From positions 7,183,538 to 7,247,537 of the forward strand of contig CM046833.1 in the NCBI GenBank assembly GCA_025618425.1: a stretch of 64,000 nucleotides of DNA, read 5' to 3'. The notes beneath the pieces are model-generated. The model was given only the letters and a program-made list of their open reading frames with translations. It made no database searches and was not told where the DNA came from. How positions within the stretch are numbered: the stretch's first letter is position 1; every line of letters begins with the position of its first letter. Position numbers and translations under genes: made by a program. Shown in pieces: positions 44,347 to 56,454 of the stretch. This DNA comes from Heliocidaris tuberculata (Eukaryota > Echinodermata > Echinoidea > Camarodonta > Echinometridae).

Positions 44347-45155
44347 GTATTTACTATTTTATTATCTTGAAGTAAATAAGTCATTGCGATATATTATCGT
44401 TTTCGCTCTGCTCCACTGTTACCACGAGACATGGCCATAGTTATTTTTAGCAAATATTCAATGAAAAAGACGCCTCAAAAATACAGTAATCTTTTCCTTT
44501 TATAGAATGCTTGGGTGCCGTAAGTGAAATATGACTTGAAAAGACACCCCAGCACGGCATTAAAGAAGTCGCTGTCTGGTGCCTTCCACGTTATATTTAA
44601 AACAAACAAACACACACACACAAAAAAAAAAAAACTATTTCAGTGGCGTTTTTTTTTTTTCTTCTTTTTTATAAAAAATAAAATAATTAATATTGAAATA
44701 TTAACTTCATTGATTATGCCATTTTTTTTTGAAAATAGAAAATAACAATGAACTTTCAAACTTTAATGGCAAAATAATATCGCATGGCAATTTGCATCTA
44801 AACATAAAGCTACAAATTGGCTTCTTTAAAAGGATATGGTGGAATAAGCACAATTTATTTGGAAGACAGGAATATTAAACGGAACAAAAAATATTTTTAT
44901 CATTCAAATTTCAGGTAGGAAGGGGTAAAGCCTAATTTTGTTTGTTCAGCTATCAGTTTTAGGTTATCAAAGTATACACCTCGGAGATATAATAAGTTCC
45001 TCACCTTTTCTAAAAGCAAACATTAAACAAGACAGTATTAAAAAACATACGCTCTAAAAAGAAAGCTGATTTTAAGCAACTATACTGAAGTAAACTTATA
45101 GTATAATCATTCGCAATGTTAATGCCTTGAAATTGCCTTTTACATCGATTTCAAG
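44347..45155 (+). other. Gene 4 intron between V2 and C-like exons
   Basis: AT-rich with CA, A and T tracts (44610-44670). No conserved exon. No equivalent of the gene 1 degenerate third Ig exon is visible between this point and the stalk. Confidence 0.6.
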
Positions 45156-45512
45156 TTCCACCGACGGGATTGATCTTGAGCGACAAAAACCATGAGCACG
45201 GCGATGAGGTGCTTCAGAATGGCGGATCACTGAAAATGGTAGAAGGGGAAAACAAGACTATAATTTGTAAAACCAATACATCGGTTAAACCAGCCATCAA
45301 CTTGGAGTGGGTGATCCCAGAGGGGTTAAATATATTTGTTGATTCTCAAGAGGTCTTTCACGATGAAGGAAATGTGCGTCTTTTTGTGCCAACGCGGACA
45401 TTGAGCTTCACACCAACGTATGCGTTCAGGGAAGGCATATCCCTTGTCTGCAAGGTGGCTACCAACTCTTCTTTTCAGTACATTCAGACATCAGTTCATT
45501 TCATCAGTGAAG
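45156..45512 (+). CDS. Gene 4 C-like Ig exon (phase 1-1)
   Basis: Bounded by GATTTCAAG and GAAG|GTATAA, 357 bases. Hallmarks are the B-strand Cys in KTIICKTNT, Trp in INLEWVIPEG and the F-strand Cys in SLVCKVATN. Fully open and the closest relative of the gene 1 exon. An NKT sequon is conserved. Confidence 0.87.
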
Positions 45513-46009
45513 GTATAAAGATTTCATAATTCTTGTTACATCACACAATTTCATTATATTTATTTCAAACTTTTTCCAAAGAACAACAAAGGACATTCAA
45601 TGCCCATTCCCCCGCTCATTGTATCAGTGCCTTAATAAGATTTTAATTCATTTTTTTTGCCGTATATCAATTGATCTGTATTGATATACTAATATTCGGG
45701 AGAAAGGTAAAGGTTTAACGAGGGTAGTTTAAAATAACTTAACATCGGTAATCCTGTCAGACGGTTACAAGTCAAAAAATCTCTAGGAAATCCCTCAAAA
45801 GTTCTTAATTTCGGGGAGGGGGGGGGGGGGGCTGAATCCACCGACGGTTAATGTGATGGTTTCACCATCATCACTTACTCTGATATTCTTAGGATATTTG
45901 TAATGGGTAATAACGCAATGATATAGCTTTAATAATGTTTCTGTTTATGTTTTTTTTCGATGGTACACACACTGATTACTTTTATTAGCTAAAGAAAATA
46001 TTTTTACAG
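45513..46009 (+). other. Gene 4 intron before stalk exon 1
   Basis: About 500 bases, with a G-run near 45815. No Ig-like remnant comparable to the gene 1 exon relic at 10360 could be found. Confidence 0.6.
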
Positions 46010-46090
46010 GGTTAACTCCCTCCAGAGGAAGTTGGTTGACATCCCCGAAAGAAATACCAACAAGCACCATCGTATATGGAAACATTACAG
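46010..46090 (+). CDS. Gene 4 stalk exon 1 (phase 1-1)
   Basis: 81 bases from TTTTTACAG to ACAG|GTAATT. It encodes GLTPSRGSWLTSPKEIPTST and then IVYGNITG, the counterpart of 11051-11131 in gene 1. An NIT sequon is present. Confidence 0.77.
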
Positions 46091-46309
46091 GTAATTCGTA
46101 TGCATATTCTTTACGACTGAAATTCAAGTAATTTTCTGCTATACGTTCTTATAATTTTTATTCTTTGTCATGATGCAAGGCTTTTGTTAGTTGTAACGCT
46201 GACATAATGTGTTGCTATTCTGTGAATCTATGAATATGTATCATGCATTTGCTTTGTTTCCCAAAATCATAAAATAATATACTTTTAGTGTTTTGAATTT
46301 CTTTGACAG

Positions 46310-46354
46310 GTAGCGAAGTTTCTCACGTACCTTCCTCTCGGAATCCAACAACAG
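46310..46354 (+). CDS. Gene 4 stalk exon 2 (phase 1-1)
   Basis: 45 bases from TTTGACAG to ACAG|GTAACG, encoding GSEVSHVPSSRNPTTG. Same length, phase and flanks as 12487-12531 in gene 1. Confidence 0.8.
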
Positions 46355-46948
46355 GTAACGTTATTGGATTTCAAACAAAAAAGTGCTTTATTTTCAAACA
46401 AAAACATTATTTTGTCATTGTCATTTGTTTAAAACAGAAAGAAAGAAAGAAAGAAATAAAGGAGAAAAAAAAAACCCATTTGAATTATAAAAATTATTTA
46501 ATGTTATTGTTATAGGTATGTTATGACAAAGTGTAATGATATTTGATAGAGTATATTACATGGGTATTTTGCAAAGGAAAATCGAAATGACTCATGGATT
46601 TGTTTATTGTAAGTTACATTATTATCATTATTTTCCAATTACCATTGATATTGTTATTACTATTGCTATTGTTATTTTCTAGGGGGTGGGGTGCTTTGTC
46701 TCTCCCTTCCTTGTCAGAAATTCCGTGCCCCTGTTTAGGCCGGCCGAATTCACGCCATTTTATGGCCACCTCGGGATTCCCCTTCTGTATTTTATATGGT
46801 GCAAACACGAGTACTGGTAATAGTGTTGAACTACATTCCTGTCTTGCCAGCAAGCGTTTCTAACAATGATATGACACTAAATAAGTTGGACGCACGTCTA
46901 GAGTGTATCGTGTGAAATAGTATTGACCGTTCTTTCTTTGAATTGCAG
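46355..46948 (+). other. Gene 4 intron before TM exon
   Basis: Contains GAAA repeats (46437-46470) and a GGGGTGGGG-containing inserted fragment at about 46680-46860 without an equivalent in gene 1. No exon. Confidence 0.6.
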
Positions 46949-47059
46949 ACTTCCACTGCTCTTTCCAGCCAATTTGGATCTTGTATATAGTAGGACCTTG
47001 CGGCTTTATCCAGATTGTAATTACAATGCTTATTTACCGCATGGCAAAGAAGAAACAAG
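46949..47059 (+). CDS. Gene 4 transmembrane exon (phase 1-1)
   Basis: From AATTGCAG to CAAG|GTATGT. It encodes DFHCSFQPIW, the helix ILYIVGPCGFIQIVITMLIY and the stop-transfer RMAKKKQ. The helix includes Gly-Pro-Cys-Gly in place of the gene 1 Ala-Ser-Cys-Val. No charged residue inside the helix. Confidence 0.86.
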
Positions 47060-47638
47060 GTATGTTGTAGATTCCTACTAAATCATTAACATGTCTCTGT
47101 AAACCTTTTGATATTTATTATTTTCATGATGTTGATGTAGGGACTAATATCCATGCATTTATGGAAACAATGGGGATCTTATTTCCGCAACAAATACAGA
47201 AAAGTATAACATGCATATAGGTAATTAATGTGTATAAAATAAACAAGCCCAAAACAACATCATGCATTTCATATTTGCGACATTTCCATAAATTCATAAG
47301 CACTAGATGGTTCAGACTATTGACCATCTGCTGAGTTGTGGCATGTTGTATGACATTTGCACTGAGGGGCATCCGGCATTGGGCAATGGAATGACTCTTG
47401 CATTTGCTAGTCTTTAGGAAATAGTAGTATGATGACTCGAAATGGTAAAAGTAGTATCATAAAACACGCAAGAGCTTCATCGCATATCCCATAGTTATGC
47501 GGTTCATCATGCACAACAAGATCACAGTTACAGAAAAGTCGCAGTTCTTTAAATGGTAGAGAGTGATCGACATTCATTGTATATAGATTAGGTATTAATT
47601 TGCATTTCCAAATGTATGTTCTTTTATTGATAAAGTAG
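47060..47638 (+). other. Gene 4 intron between TM and cytoplasmic exons
   Basis: About 580 bases with no coding signal and no trace of the Penelope-like relic seen in gene 1. Confidence 0.65.
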
Positions 47639-47736
47639 GATCAGGGTCTCCAGCACTGCGAACCTCTACAAATCTACCAGAAGTTCCTCACCACACACCG
47701 GAAGCCAACAAACTAACATCAACAAGCGGGGTTAAG
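47639..47736 (+). CDS. Gene 4 cytoplasmic exon 1 (phase 1-0)
   Basis: 98 bases from AAAGTAG to AAG|GTAAAT. It encodes GSGSPALRTSTNLPEVPHHT and ends KLTSTSGVK. Intact in itself, but joined to the next exon it leads into a stop; leaving it out restores the tail frame. Confidence 0.8.
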
Positions 47737-48160
47737 GTAAATTGACAAAAACTAACCAATAGAAGGTTTGACAAGAAAGTGGAAACCATCTTTCTTTTTT
47801 TTTTTTTTTTAGTTAGATGTTTTAATACTGAGGAAATATTTACACGATCAAAATACTTTCAGTAAATAGACTGAAGTAGAACCTTTTCGGATTGTTTTTT
47901 TATTATGTCGATCATTGCAATCTCACACATTACTAAAGGTGATGCAATAGGCTACGAAAAAGGGTCTGTTATACTTTACTTTTATCCTTATCTTTTATCA
48001 TGTGTTTGTTTCATAAAATCATATAAAAAAGATGGTGCAAACAGTATTACAGCAGAACCCGTTTCATCGTCTTTTATAATTTATCAACCCCAACAAGGCC
48101 TGTGACGTGCCATTATTCATGTTATTGTTCATTCTTTGTTTCGTCTCTCTTCGTTAATAG
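47737..48160 (+). other. Gene 4 last intron
   Basis: T-tract near 47793-47810. The single CCATTATT near 48110 is the empty site for the hAT-type MITE found in gene 1. Ends TCGTTAATAG. Confidence 0.7.
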
Positions 48161-48342
48161 TGTCTGGACGTCAACATTGGCCAATCAGAGAGCACATGAA
48201 AGCAGACTCGGATCTTAAAGAGGAGCCTATGTATGTTAACACAGGGGAGGCATCATCATTTTGTGAAATAAGTAAAGATGACCCACACATATTTCAAGAC
48301 CACACTGATGATTTTAATGATGTGTTCACAACGTACTGTTAG
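48161..48342 (+). CDS. Gene 4 tail exon, shortened by a CACA-flanked deletion
   Basis: It begins TGTCTGGACGTC like gene 1 and then jumps from ATCAGAGAG straight to CACATGAAAGCAGACTC. About 169 bases of the gene 1 exon (between CACA at 14784 and CACA at 14953) are missing, which removes YMAM, YKSP and YVSP. The remaining motif is MYVNTGEASSFCEIS. Read in phase 0 it meets TGA. Read after the TM exon (phase 1) it is open for 60 codons to TAG. The deletion is not a multiple of three, so the frame depends on splicing. Confidence 0.75.
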
Positions 48343-48348
48343 AGAAAG

Positions 48349-48350
<2 letters not shown>

Positions 48351-48403
<53 letters not shown>
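48351..48403. repeat. (AT)n microsatellite after gene 4 stop
   Basis: About 26 AT units begin within a few bases of the tail exon's end, in the probable 3' UTR. Absent at the same place in gene 1. Confidence 0.9.
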
Positions 48404-48405
<2 letters not shown>

Positions 48406-48865
48406 GTATTTGTGCATATTTTATCATATTTTATTTATATTATTTTTACACTTAATAAAATTTAAACAGTGTATTGTAGTTAATGATGAAAATGAATTGA
48501 AAATTATGTTTTTTTCCATTTTATGTTTGTTTTTTGTTTACTAATGACAATGTGATTTTAGTGAATGTGGCATTTACTCGAAATATCTTATGTAAAGGAA
48601 AAATTACCTCTCTGGAATGTAAGCGATCAAAAATAGACAGTCAAAGCGGTATGATCATTAAACATGCTGTAGTTAAAGCCATACTCGCGTTCAAATCATT
48701 ACATGACTAACTTACATAACACGCGTTAGAAAAATATGCACATTTTAGACTCAACTCAAGTATATAGCGTGAAAAGACGTAATACACAGTGTGACACTTA
48801 ATGAAAGATTTATTGTGCCGTCTTCCATTATATTTCCTATGAAGCACTGATGTACACATTCATAG
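48404..48865. other. Gene 4 3' flank
   Basis: Aligns with the gene 1 3' flank (for example CACTTAATAAAATTTAAACAG near 48448). Includes AATAAA near 48454. No gene. Confidence 0.6.
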
Positions 48866-50394
48866 ATCATCAAATTCATTGACTTTTATTATGTATGCAG
48901 ATGACACTAATCTATTTTTTTCGCATAAAAGCCTAGAAACTTTATGTAATGTGATTAATTCGGAACTGGATTCAGTTGCAATATGGATTAAGGCTAATAA
49001 GTTATCACTAAATCTAGAAAAAACAAATTACATGTTATTTAGTAATACTTTTAACGAACTACCTCATCCGATTTTAATAGATAATACACAAATACAGAAG
49101 GTGATTGAAACAAAATTTCTAGGCACAATAATAGATAATAAACTTTCATGGAAGCATCATATTGATAATGTATGTAAATTGATATCCAGAAACATTGGTA
49201 TGATTAATAAACTCAAATGGTCTTTTCCGCCAAATATTCTTTTATCACTATACTCCACACTTGTTTTACCATATCTTAATTATGGAATATTAGCATGGGG
49301 AAACAGTGCGGCATGCCTGTTAGACAGAGTTTTTTTATTACAGAAAAAGGCTATGCGAATTATAAGTAATGTTAATTATCGCCACCACACAGATGGTCTG
49401 TTTCACTCTAATAATGTACTAAAAATTTATGATATTTATCGCCTCAACCTTGCTGTACTTATGTTTCAGTATCATAACCACGAATTGCCCACTGTCTTCA
49501 ATAATATATTTACGGTAAATAACGAAATACATCATTATCCCACTAGACAAATAAATCTGCATCACTTGCCAAGAACTCGTACAGCATTAACCCAGAATAC
49601 TTTTTCATTTACTGCTCCTAAATTTTGGAATTCCCTCCCTTTAAATATACGAGACAGTATAAGTTTAAGTACGTTTGAGTGTTTAAACGTAAATTGAAAA
49701 AATCACTAATTGCTTTTTATGAACATTGATCCCTCAGTGATCCTGATGACGACTGTTGTTTACCTGTGTAGCAAAATCTAAAGACGAAATGAAACCTTCA
49801 AGATCTTGTCCCTTTCCCACCCTCCCGTCCTAACCCCCACCTGTCACTTTGTCATTCTTGTTCCGTCTTTTGTAAAGTTTACTTCTTTAAAACTTTACTA
49901 TTTTCCTATTACTATTTCCAGCTTTTTGTGTTTACAATATTTCTCAGTGCTTTCTCTTCTATAGCAAGTGTGTTATGTCTATAATTTGTTTGCTTTCCAA
50001 GGCCATGTATCTGTCTTCTTCTTTTTTCCCTTTTATTGGGCATTTTATGCATGATTGCCCAGTCTAGTTCTTTTTATGTACTGTATTCATGCTTCATCTT
50101 TTTGCCAGGGACCAGCGCTTCTACAAGCTTTGCTTCTAAGCTGGTCTCTGTTTTCATTCTCATTTTCATAAAATTAATCTTAAGTAGTCTTCATTGATGT
50201 TACTTTTTTTTTTCTCTCACAACTCAAACTTAATGCACTTTGTTTTGCTTGTAATGATCGAAAAATGTTTATGCACTAAGTTGTGTTGTCAATTATTTTG
50301 AATATTGTCAGATTCATAATACTTATTGTTATATACTTTGAAAAAATGAAAATGTAATGAAATAAAATCTAAAATCTGAAATCTGAAATCTGAA
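48866..50394 (+). mobile_element. 3' half of a CR1/Jockey-like LINE
   Basis: Opens inside the RT domain: FIMYADDTNLF with the YADD catalytic box at 48888. The region up to 49697 is open for 272 codons, with LSLNLEKTNYM, TKFLGTIIDNKLSW and then LQKKAMRII. A one-base shift near 49679 cuts off the end, FKRKLKKSLIAFYEH. A long 3' UTR follows and ends in tandem AAATCTG repeats (about 50365-50393). The gene 1 3' flank shows the uninterrupted site near 15680, so this 5'-truncated copy inserted after the duplication. Confidence 0.82.
48879..49700 (+). pseudogene. LINE reverse transcriptase, C-terminal part
   Basis: Reverse transcriptase palm-to-thumb portion and connection region of a non-LTR ORF2. 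It has YADD, and the fingers, the RT N-terminus and the endonuclease are missing because of 5' truncation. It normally copies LINE RNA at a nicked target. The 272-codon uninterrupted frame indicates a young insertion. Confidence 0.85.
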
Positions 50395-52149
50395 GGGTAA
50401 ATTGCTCATAATACAATAGAGCTCATTTATGCTAATTATCATTACATTAAAGACTAGATGACTGAAATGATAAGTACTTGTCAAGGAAGTAGAATGAAGT
50501 TTTATACATCATATTGTGTACTGAAAGAAGAACTGATATTTTATCATGTCCACTTAGATTTGGTATAATGCTTTACCATTTCCCTTGCAGTTACAAAGGC
50601 ACGCTATGACCTGCGTTGATATTGTGGTTACTTAAATTTATTTACAGTTTAGTGAGTAGGTTACCGCCAAGTTAGGGAAAGTACATATGGCCTTTATATA
50701 CATACCAAATTAACGGTATTTTTTTTTTACATCGATAGGAACAGCTACTTTTAAGTTACCTAAACTTTTTTGATGTACATCAAAAAGACCCAAATACAAA
50801 TGAGTTGATATATTAATGTGTACCATAGGACCGAGAGAAAACTTTTTAAAAAATGGAACCGATCGTTTTAACGAGCATATTATCATACTCATCTAATTAT
50901 TAACCTTATTGTTTACCTCTATTCATTGTCACTATTTTATTGCTTTCAACTTGCCTTAGCGTATTTCAACCTTATGCCACTGTATTTCATTAGCCATTGA
51001 ATATTATCATCTTTCAACCTTTACTAAAATCAAATAATCAGGCTTTATTCAAAATGTCCGATTCAAATAGGTGTATCCAAAATAAATATTAAAAACGCAG
51101 ATATAGAGAATTAATATTACATTGGAATATGTTATTATGTTTCATAACGTGTAAGAGAACAGTAGTCTATAATTTTCGATCAAAAATATTTTTAAATTTA
51201 TGTATGTACCTTCTCTTCCATGATTTTTTTTTTCTCTTTGTCTATGTCTCTCCCTCTGTCTAATCTTCTTTCTTGAAATTATTTTATGTGCTTAGAAACT
51301 TTTTTATTAAACGCTAAAGAAATGTTGTGTATGTTGTACATACACCCACAGACACACATAGACACACATACACACACTACATATATTAGTATACAGTGAA
51401 GCTGTCTGGCGACCCTTTTCTAATGCCAAAGCCTAAACGTTGTTTTGGGATGAACACAATTTCTGCACTGTTCCAGATCAGGGATGTCGGTGAAGATATC
51501 TTCATCACTCATCTTGTTTAGCAAGAATTAACTCTGGAAATAAATGAAATAACCGGAAAATAGATCTCATAAATGGATTAAAAAAAAAAACAGAAATGAA
51601 GTCATGATATACTATACACATGGTATAAGTATGTAGACTACACACCTACACTCATCTCACATGAGGCATATTGTTTGGAAGTATGAAATAAGTGTCAGAA
51701 TCGCATAAACTTTGATTCATTCTACAAGTACATAAGTGCAACAAGTATATACGTCATGACATGTGGCACAGAATTTGTTACACGATATGGTACCTATCCC
51801 TGCTAGCATTATTGCTGTGTATGGTTGTGTCCAGATAATAATAACACATTATTTTCAATATGTATTCATTGTGATTTGATTTTTATGGAAGTTTATTCAC
51901 TTACTAATATTTCAAGGAAGAAATGGATAGATTAGTCATAGTTGTTAGATATAATAGAGCACCACTGTCCCTCACACGAAGTTCTCCTTTATTGAAATAT
52001 ACAGATGTAACACAAGTATGTTACATTGTGACATAAGTATGTCGGAGTTGAACCCCCCCCCCCCCATAAAAAAAAATAAATAAATAAAAGTCAAGAAAAA
52101 ATCAAGAAAAAAATCAAGGCTGGCAGAAGCTTGAACTACAATAAAGAGG
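50395..52149. other. Intergenic, second copy of 15.68-17.4 kb
   Basis: Closely parallels copy A, including the GTTTTGGGATGAACA block near 51440 and the CTCATCTCACATGAGGCATA block near 51652. No gene signal. Confidence 0.6.
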
Positions 52150-52345
52150 AATACATAAACGATTCTTATTCACCTTTAAATTCAATTTTTGTTCCCTGTC
52201 AATTTAGTGAATTGTATTGTATTCTTTTATGTAACCTTTTTAATTATGCAACTTTGTAAACTTTGTATATATCAATCTTTGGACTGTTTTTACAATGTTC
52301 TTTTCTTTTATCAATAAACCGAAATGAATGAATGAATGAATGAAT
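52150..52345 (+). mobile_element. LINE-type 3' tail with (GAAT)n end, copy B
   Basis: Duplicate of 17400-17575, ending TCAATAAACCGAAATGAATG and further GAAT units. Shared by both blocks, hence older than the duplication. Confidence 0.5.
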
Positions 52346-52540
52346 GATTGTGTACCAGTTCTAAGAGTGCATCAAATCCTTGTTTCAATTAAAAATCAAT
52401 AATGAACCTATCTGAAGGACTTTCATTACTGATGTTGTAGTTTCATTTATTGATGTGTGGGAGTGGGTAAAAACTGAATGATTTATTTTGTTTTATTTTT
52501 TATTTTTTTGGATCAAATGGATGTTGTTTGCCTTATACTT

Positions 52541-52646
52541 GAGCCTTCGAGAATCCAACCAATTTAGTATTGTATGTCACAGAAGTTGCTGCGTTGCCTT
52601 ATGTCTGTCTTTCAACAGTCAGTGATTGTGTTGAACTTGACCATTT
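52541..52646 (-). pseudogene. Conserved ~105-bp coding-like element, copy 4
   Basis: Fourth occurrence of the RQRSNFRD element, paired with copy 1 through the segmental duplication. Contains substitutions like copy 1 and is not open. Confidence 0.5.
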
Positions 52647-54271
52647 AGTTAAATAAACAGAAATCTCTTCACTGGTTTTATTCGTCGGGCACTTTTTCAT
52701 CGTATTTATGGCGCAATATGACATTAGGTGATAAATATCTTAAACGCATTTATTGTCCCCAGACTAAAATATACTCTACCAAGAAAACGTGACAGACCTC
52801 TTTGTTATATGGCGGCATGAATGCTCTGCCCCACCCGTTGTACCTATACACCTAATCTCTCATTAAACATATGTAGATTACAAGTGAGTGACAACAAATG
52901 TTTTCCATCATGAATATGTTTGAGTGCCAAAAAAAAAAAAATGCATGATCATGATTCCCAAAACTATTGAAATGATTTGCATATACTTTGCTAATACCCT
53001 TTAATACAACCGATAATCATTGTAGGTTATAAAAAGAAGAACAACCAATTCTTTAGATAAGGCATGCACATATTCTATACTATTTCCTATTCATACCATA
53101 ATAAAATCCTAATGATAAACCTGATTGTATATCCCTTTAAGATTTGTAATCATTCATATCAGTGTTTGATAGGTTTCGCTTTCTGACAGATAAAGTGAAA
53201 CAAAAAGTGCTTGAACTATATTGAACGTATTATCAGTGTATCATAGTTGTTGTTGTTTTTTGTGTTTTTTTGTCATTGAGAGATGTTTTCGTGAGAAGAC
53301 AGAGGGGAAAATAAGTGTTAAATGGTTTTCTTGCACGCTTTACATCAAGTTGGATGAAACGACATCAACGTATAAAACTAGCACATATTAGACTGAAAAA
53401 ACACGGTGTTTAATAATTAAACACCACCGCTGTAACTACGTATAACTACAACAGATAAAAGCTGCTAAAACAACATCAGTGTCAAATTCAACTGCTTTAA
53501 TTCAGTCGCTTTTGTGCCCGTGCTTACTTAGTGTGCTCTTATATTATAGGCCCTAGAAAAGGTAACAACAAAAAAATAATAATAATAAAATAACACCCTG
53601 GTTTCTACGGTGTAGCCATGGTACTACGGCCTAAAATATGACATGGAAGGCTAAAAAAAAGAATTGGTAGTATATTTATTTTTTGATGCATATCTACACG
53701 ATATAAATGATATGACTTAAATATATAGAGTTCAACAATAATTAAACCAATTCCCAATGCTAACAACGCAATATTGACATTTTACACCATTAAGTGACAC
53801 GGATCAACAAGTAAAAAAAAAAAATAAAATAAATAAAATAAGTTGTAATATAGTGCTAGCAAATTCCATAACTCCTTAGAAGAGAGTTTAGTTTAGATAG
53901 TGAGACATAAACTTACACGATAATTAACTTGCATAAATACATAACCGCTATTTCTAGGACATATAATCTAAGAGCCTGGTAATTATGATGTGAGAACAGC
54001 TACTTACAGCTCCTACCCATTATGCCCTGACCTTCTCATTTTCTATCCTGCCGTGATTCGTTCTTTCAGTTCTTCATCGCTTATACCTGGGTATGGAGAG
54101 CACCTGATGCAAATATCGAAAGTAAAAATATTATTTAAAAAAAATTAAATCATAGAAAAAAAATCAAATCAAATGGCCTGCAAAGAAAATGATATATTTC
54201 ATTATATATTCAGTTTGTTCCGATGTGTTGGACAAAGGGATGCCGTAGAAAAAAAAAAGAACTGAAATACT
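52647..54271. other. Intergenic, second copy of 17.85-19.69 kb
   Basis: Parallels copy A (GGTTTCGCTTTCTGACAGAT near 53174, GGACATATAATCTAAGAGC near 53958). A/T tracts only; no gene. Confidence 0.55.
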
Positions 54272-55432
54272 TTCATGGAGTAGGAGGGAGAGGGAGGGGG
54301 GGGGGTGAAGAAAAGAAAGACAGGGAAGTTTACATCCCTAGTGATCCTACGTACCACTATGTAAAGCGTAATCGTTACCGTATCTTGCTGTCATTGGGTG
54401 AGGGGTTAGGCCAAACACTGACCCTCAACATGGTAGAAATGGTGCATAGGACAAAAGTAGGAGGAGAACGTGGATCATGGGGTGTTCTTACAAGTATTTA
54501 TTTAGCAAGGGAAATAAACTCCATAAAAGGACCCTGTAAGACCAAACATTATTCTATATTGAATTGGGATGGAACGGGGAGGTGAATGAGGAAGGAGGTT
54601 ATGTCCCAACATAATTATGTTCTTACCAAGTGGAACATTCTGCAAGATATAAAGGAGAATTGCCCCGTATTACCAGATATTACTCTCAATGGAGTAGGGA
54701 GAGGAGGAGGGGAGGAGGGGGAAGAGGAGAAGGATGGCGTATGTTCCTACAGTCGTTGTTTTTTTTTTCCTGGACAAAAAAGCTTTCAGAAAGCAAACTG
54801 TATGACCATACATCACTCTCCATAGAATTCCCAGCGAATGGGAAGCAGAAGCAGAGGAGTGGGAAGACGAGGAGGTGGTGGTGGTGGTGTGGGGGGGGGG
54901 GGGGGGTGGTATGTTCCTACCGGTATTTGGAGAAAGGGAGAAGAGCAGAGGTAGGAGGAGAACGTGGATCAGGGGGTGTTCTTACAGGTATTCTTACCAA
55001 GGGTAACAAACTCCCAGAGAAGGTTCCTGTAAGACCAAACATTATTATCCATGGAGTAGGGAGGGAAAGAGGAGCTGGACGAGGAAGGAGGTTATATTTC
55101 TTCATATGTTCTTACCAAGTGTAAAGCGCTCCCAGATAACGAGAATGACACCGTATGGCAAGACATCAGTGTCCATGGAGTAGGGAGGGAAGGGGAGCAG
55201 GAGTATGAGGAGGAAGATGGGAGATATTCCTACATATGCTCTTACCATGGGCAAACAAACTTATAGGAAGCAATCCGTGTGACCAGACATTACTCTCTAT
55301 AGAATTATCAGGGGAAGGGAACCAGGAGTAGAATAATATTAGGAGGGGGTATTCTTACAGGTATTCTTACCGAGGGTAACAAGCTCCCAAAAGAAGAACT
55401 CAGTTAGACCAGACATCACTCTCCATTGAGGA
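54272..55432. repeat. GGAGG-rich ~125-bp minisatellite, copy B
   Basis: Same unit as at 21388-22310, without the THAP transposon. The empty site is around 54505 (GTATTTATTTAGCAAGGG). Includes a long G-run at 54891-54907. Frames here are Gly/Glu-rich artefacts. Confidence 0.65.
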
Positions 55433-56454
55433 TGCACCTGTTCAGCATAGCTTAGGTGAAAGCCAATGAGGTATCACCAGGAAAAAAAAATACAGAGTAT
55501 ATTTATTTATCGAAATGAATAAATTGATTTCCCTTCCCATGCTAAAAACATGATGCCCGTATCAAATGGACCCCCCCCCCCCCACCCTCCCGCCAGGGGG
55601 TAAGGGGTGCAGAGTTCAACCACGTTATTGTTTCCTTCAAGCGCCATGTAAATAACTGATACCTTTGGAATAGATCACTAACTGAAAAAAGCAGATATTA
55701 GGAAACAAATTTCACTATTCACTGAAAAGGTTCATTATATCCAATATGTAACAGTTATTGTTCCTACATACAACTAGTCAACCTGTAGATTTCAACTGTA
55801 TCTCGTAGCGCCATCTTTCGATGAGAGAGAAGGGGTATGGTTAAATTGTCTTCTCTCTCTTCTTCTTATTTTTTTTGGAAATTAAAAACAACAGATGACT
55901 TTTGCAAATGGTATAACTGAAATGTAAGCAATACTTTGAAAGATAGGATTATTGAGAAAAGAAGAAGAAAGCAAAATCAAGACAGGAATGTCGCGTGGAG
56001 ATAAAAGGGTTGTCCAGCATCTTACTCTAATTATAGTGAAGGCAGAAATAATAGTAATAAACAAAATGAAACATTTCTTTTTATTGTACTTTTCGAATTC
56101 GAATTAGTTTTATAATTCTTAGCTATAAATAATTCTTGATGGAATGTTATGAGACTATAATTACGATATAGATCTTTTTCCAAGCTTTCTGTGCAATTAG
56201 GCAGAAGCATTAACTTATGCAGACCATACAGCTGTAGACTGATATTTTGTCATGCTATTTTCAATGATAAATAAATAAACGTTATCATGTTTTCTTAAAT
56301 ATTTCTGGGGCTCCATCATCTGCTCCCTCAAATCACATCTAGATTTGAATATTCTGCTTTTACAGATCTTTAACGTGCTGATAATGTTTATATTCAACGG
56401 ACAAGTTGCTGTCACAATCGTGCTTCCATAACATAAATACCACGTGCGATTGAC
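55433..56454. other. Intergenic, second copy of 22.3-24.45 kb (partly deleted)
   Basis: Alignable with copy A to about 56290. It then jumps to the stretch equal to 24288-24420 (CTCCATCATCTGC...). About 1.1 kb present in copy A (23170-24285) is absent here. Confidence 0.55.

Larger units (their letters stand above)
35853..48342 (+). other. Gene 4 (with V1 exon of 'gene 3'): Ig receptor gene model
   Basis: Proposed exons are signal peptide 35853-35904, V1 36308-36622, V2 44042-44346 (frameshifted), C-like 45156-45512, stalks 46010-46090 and 46310-46354, TM 46949-47059, cytoplasmic 47639-47736 and tail 48161-48342 (frame altered). All extracellular borders are phase 1. The intron between V1 and V2 is 7.4 kb and full of repeats, so the first two exons could instead belong to a separate truncated gene. 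Skipping V2 and the 98-base cytoplasmic exon would give one continuous frame: SP-V1-C-stalk-TM-tail. Confidence 0.6.

Noticed and set aside
54630..55124. 164-codon frame rich in Gly/Arg
   Set aside because: Runs through the purine-rich minisatellite, and the equivalent frame in the other copy is not conserved.
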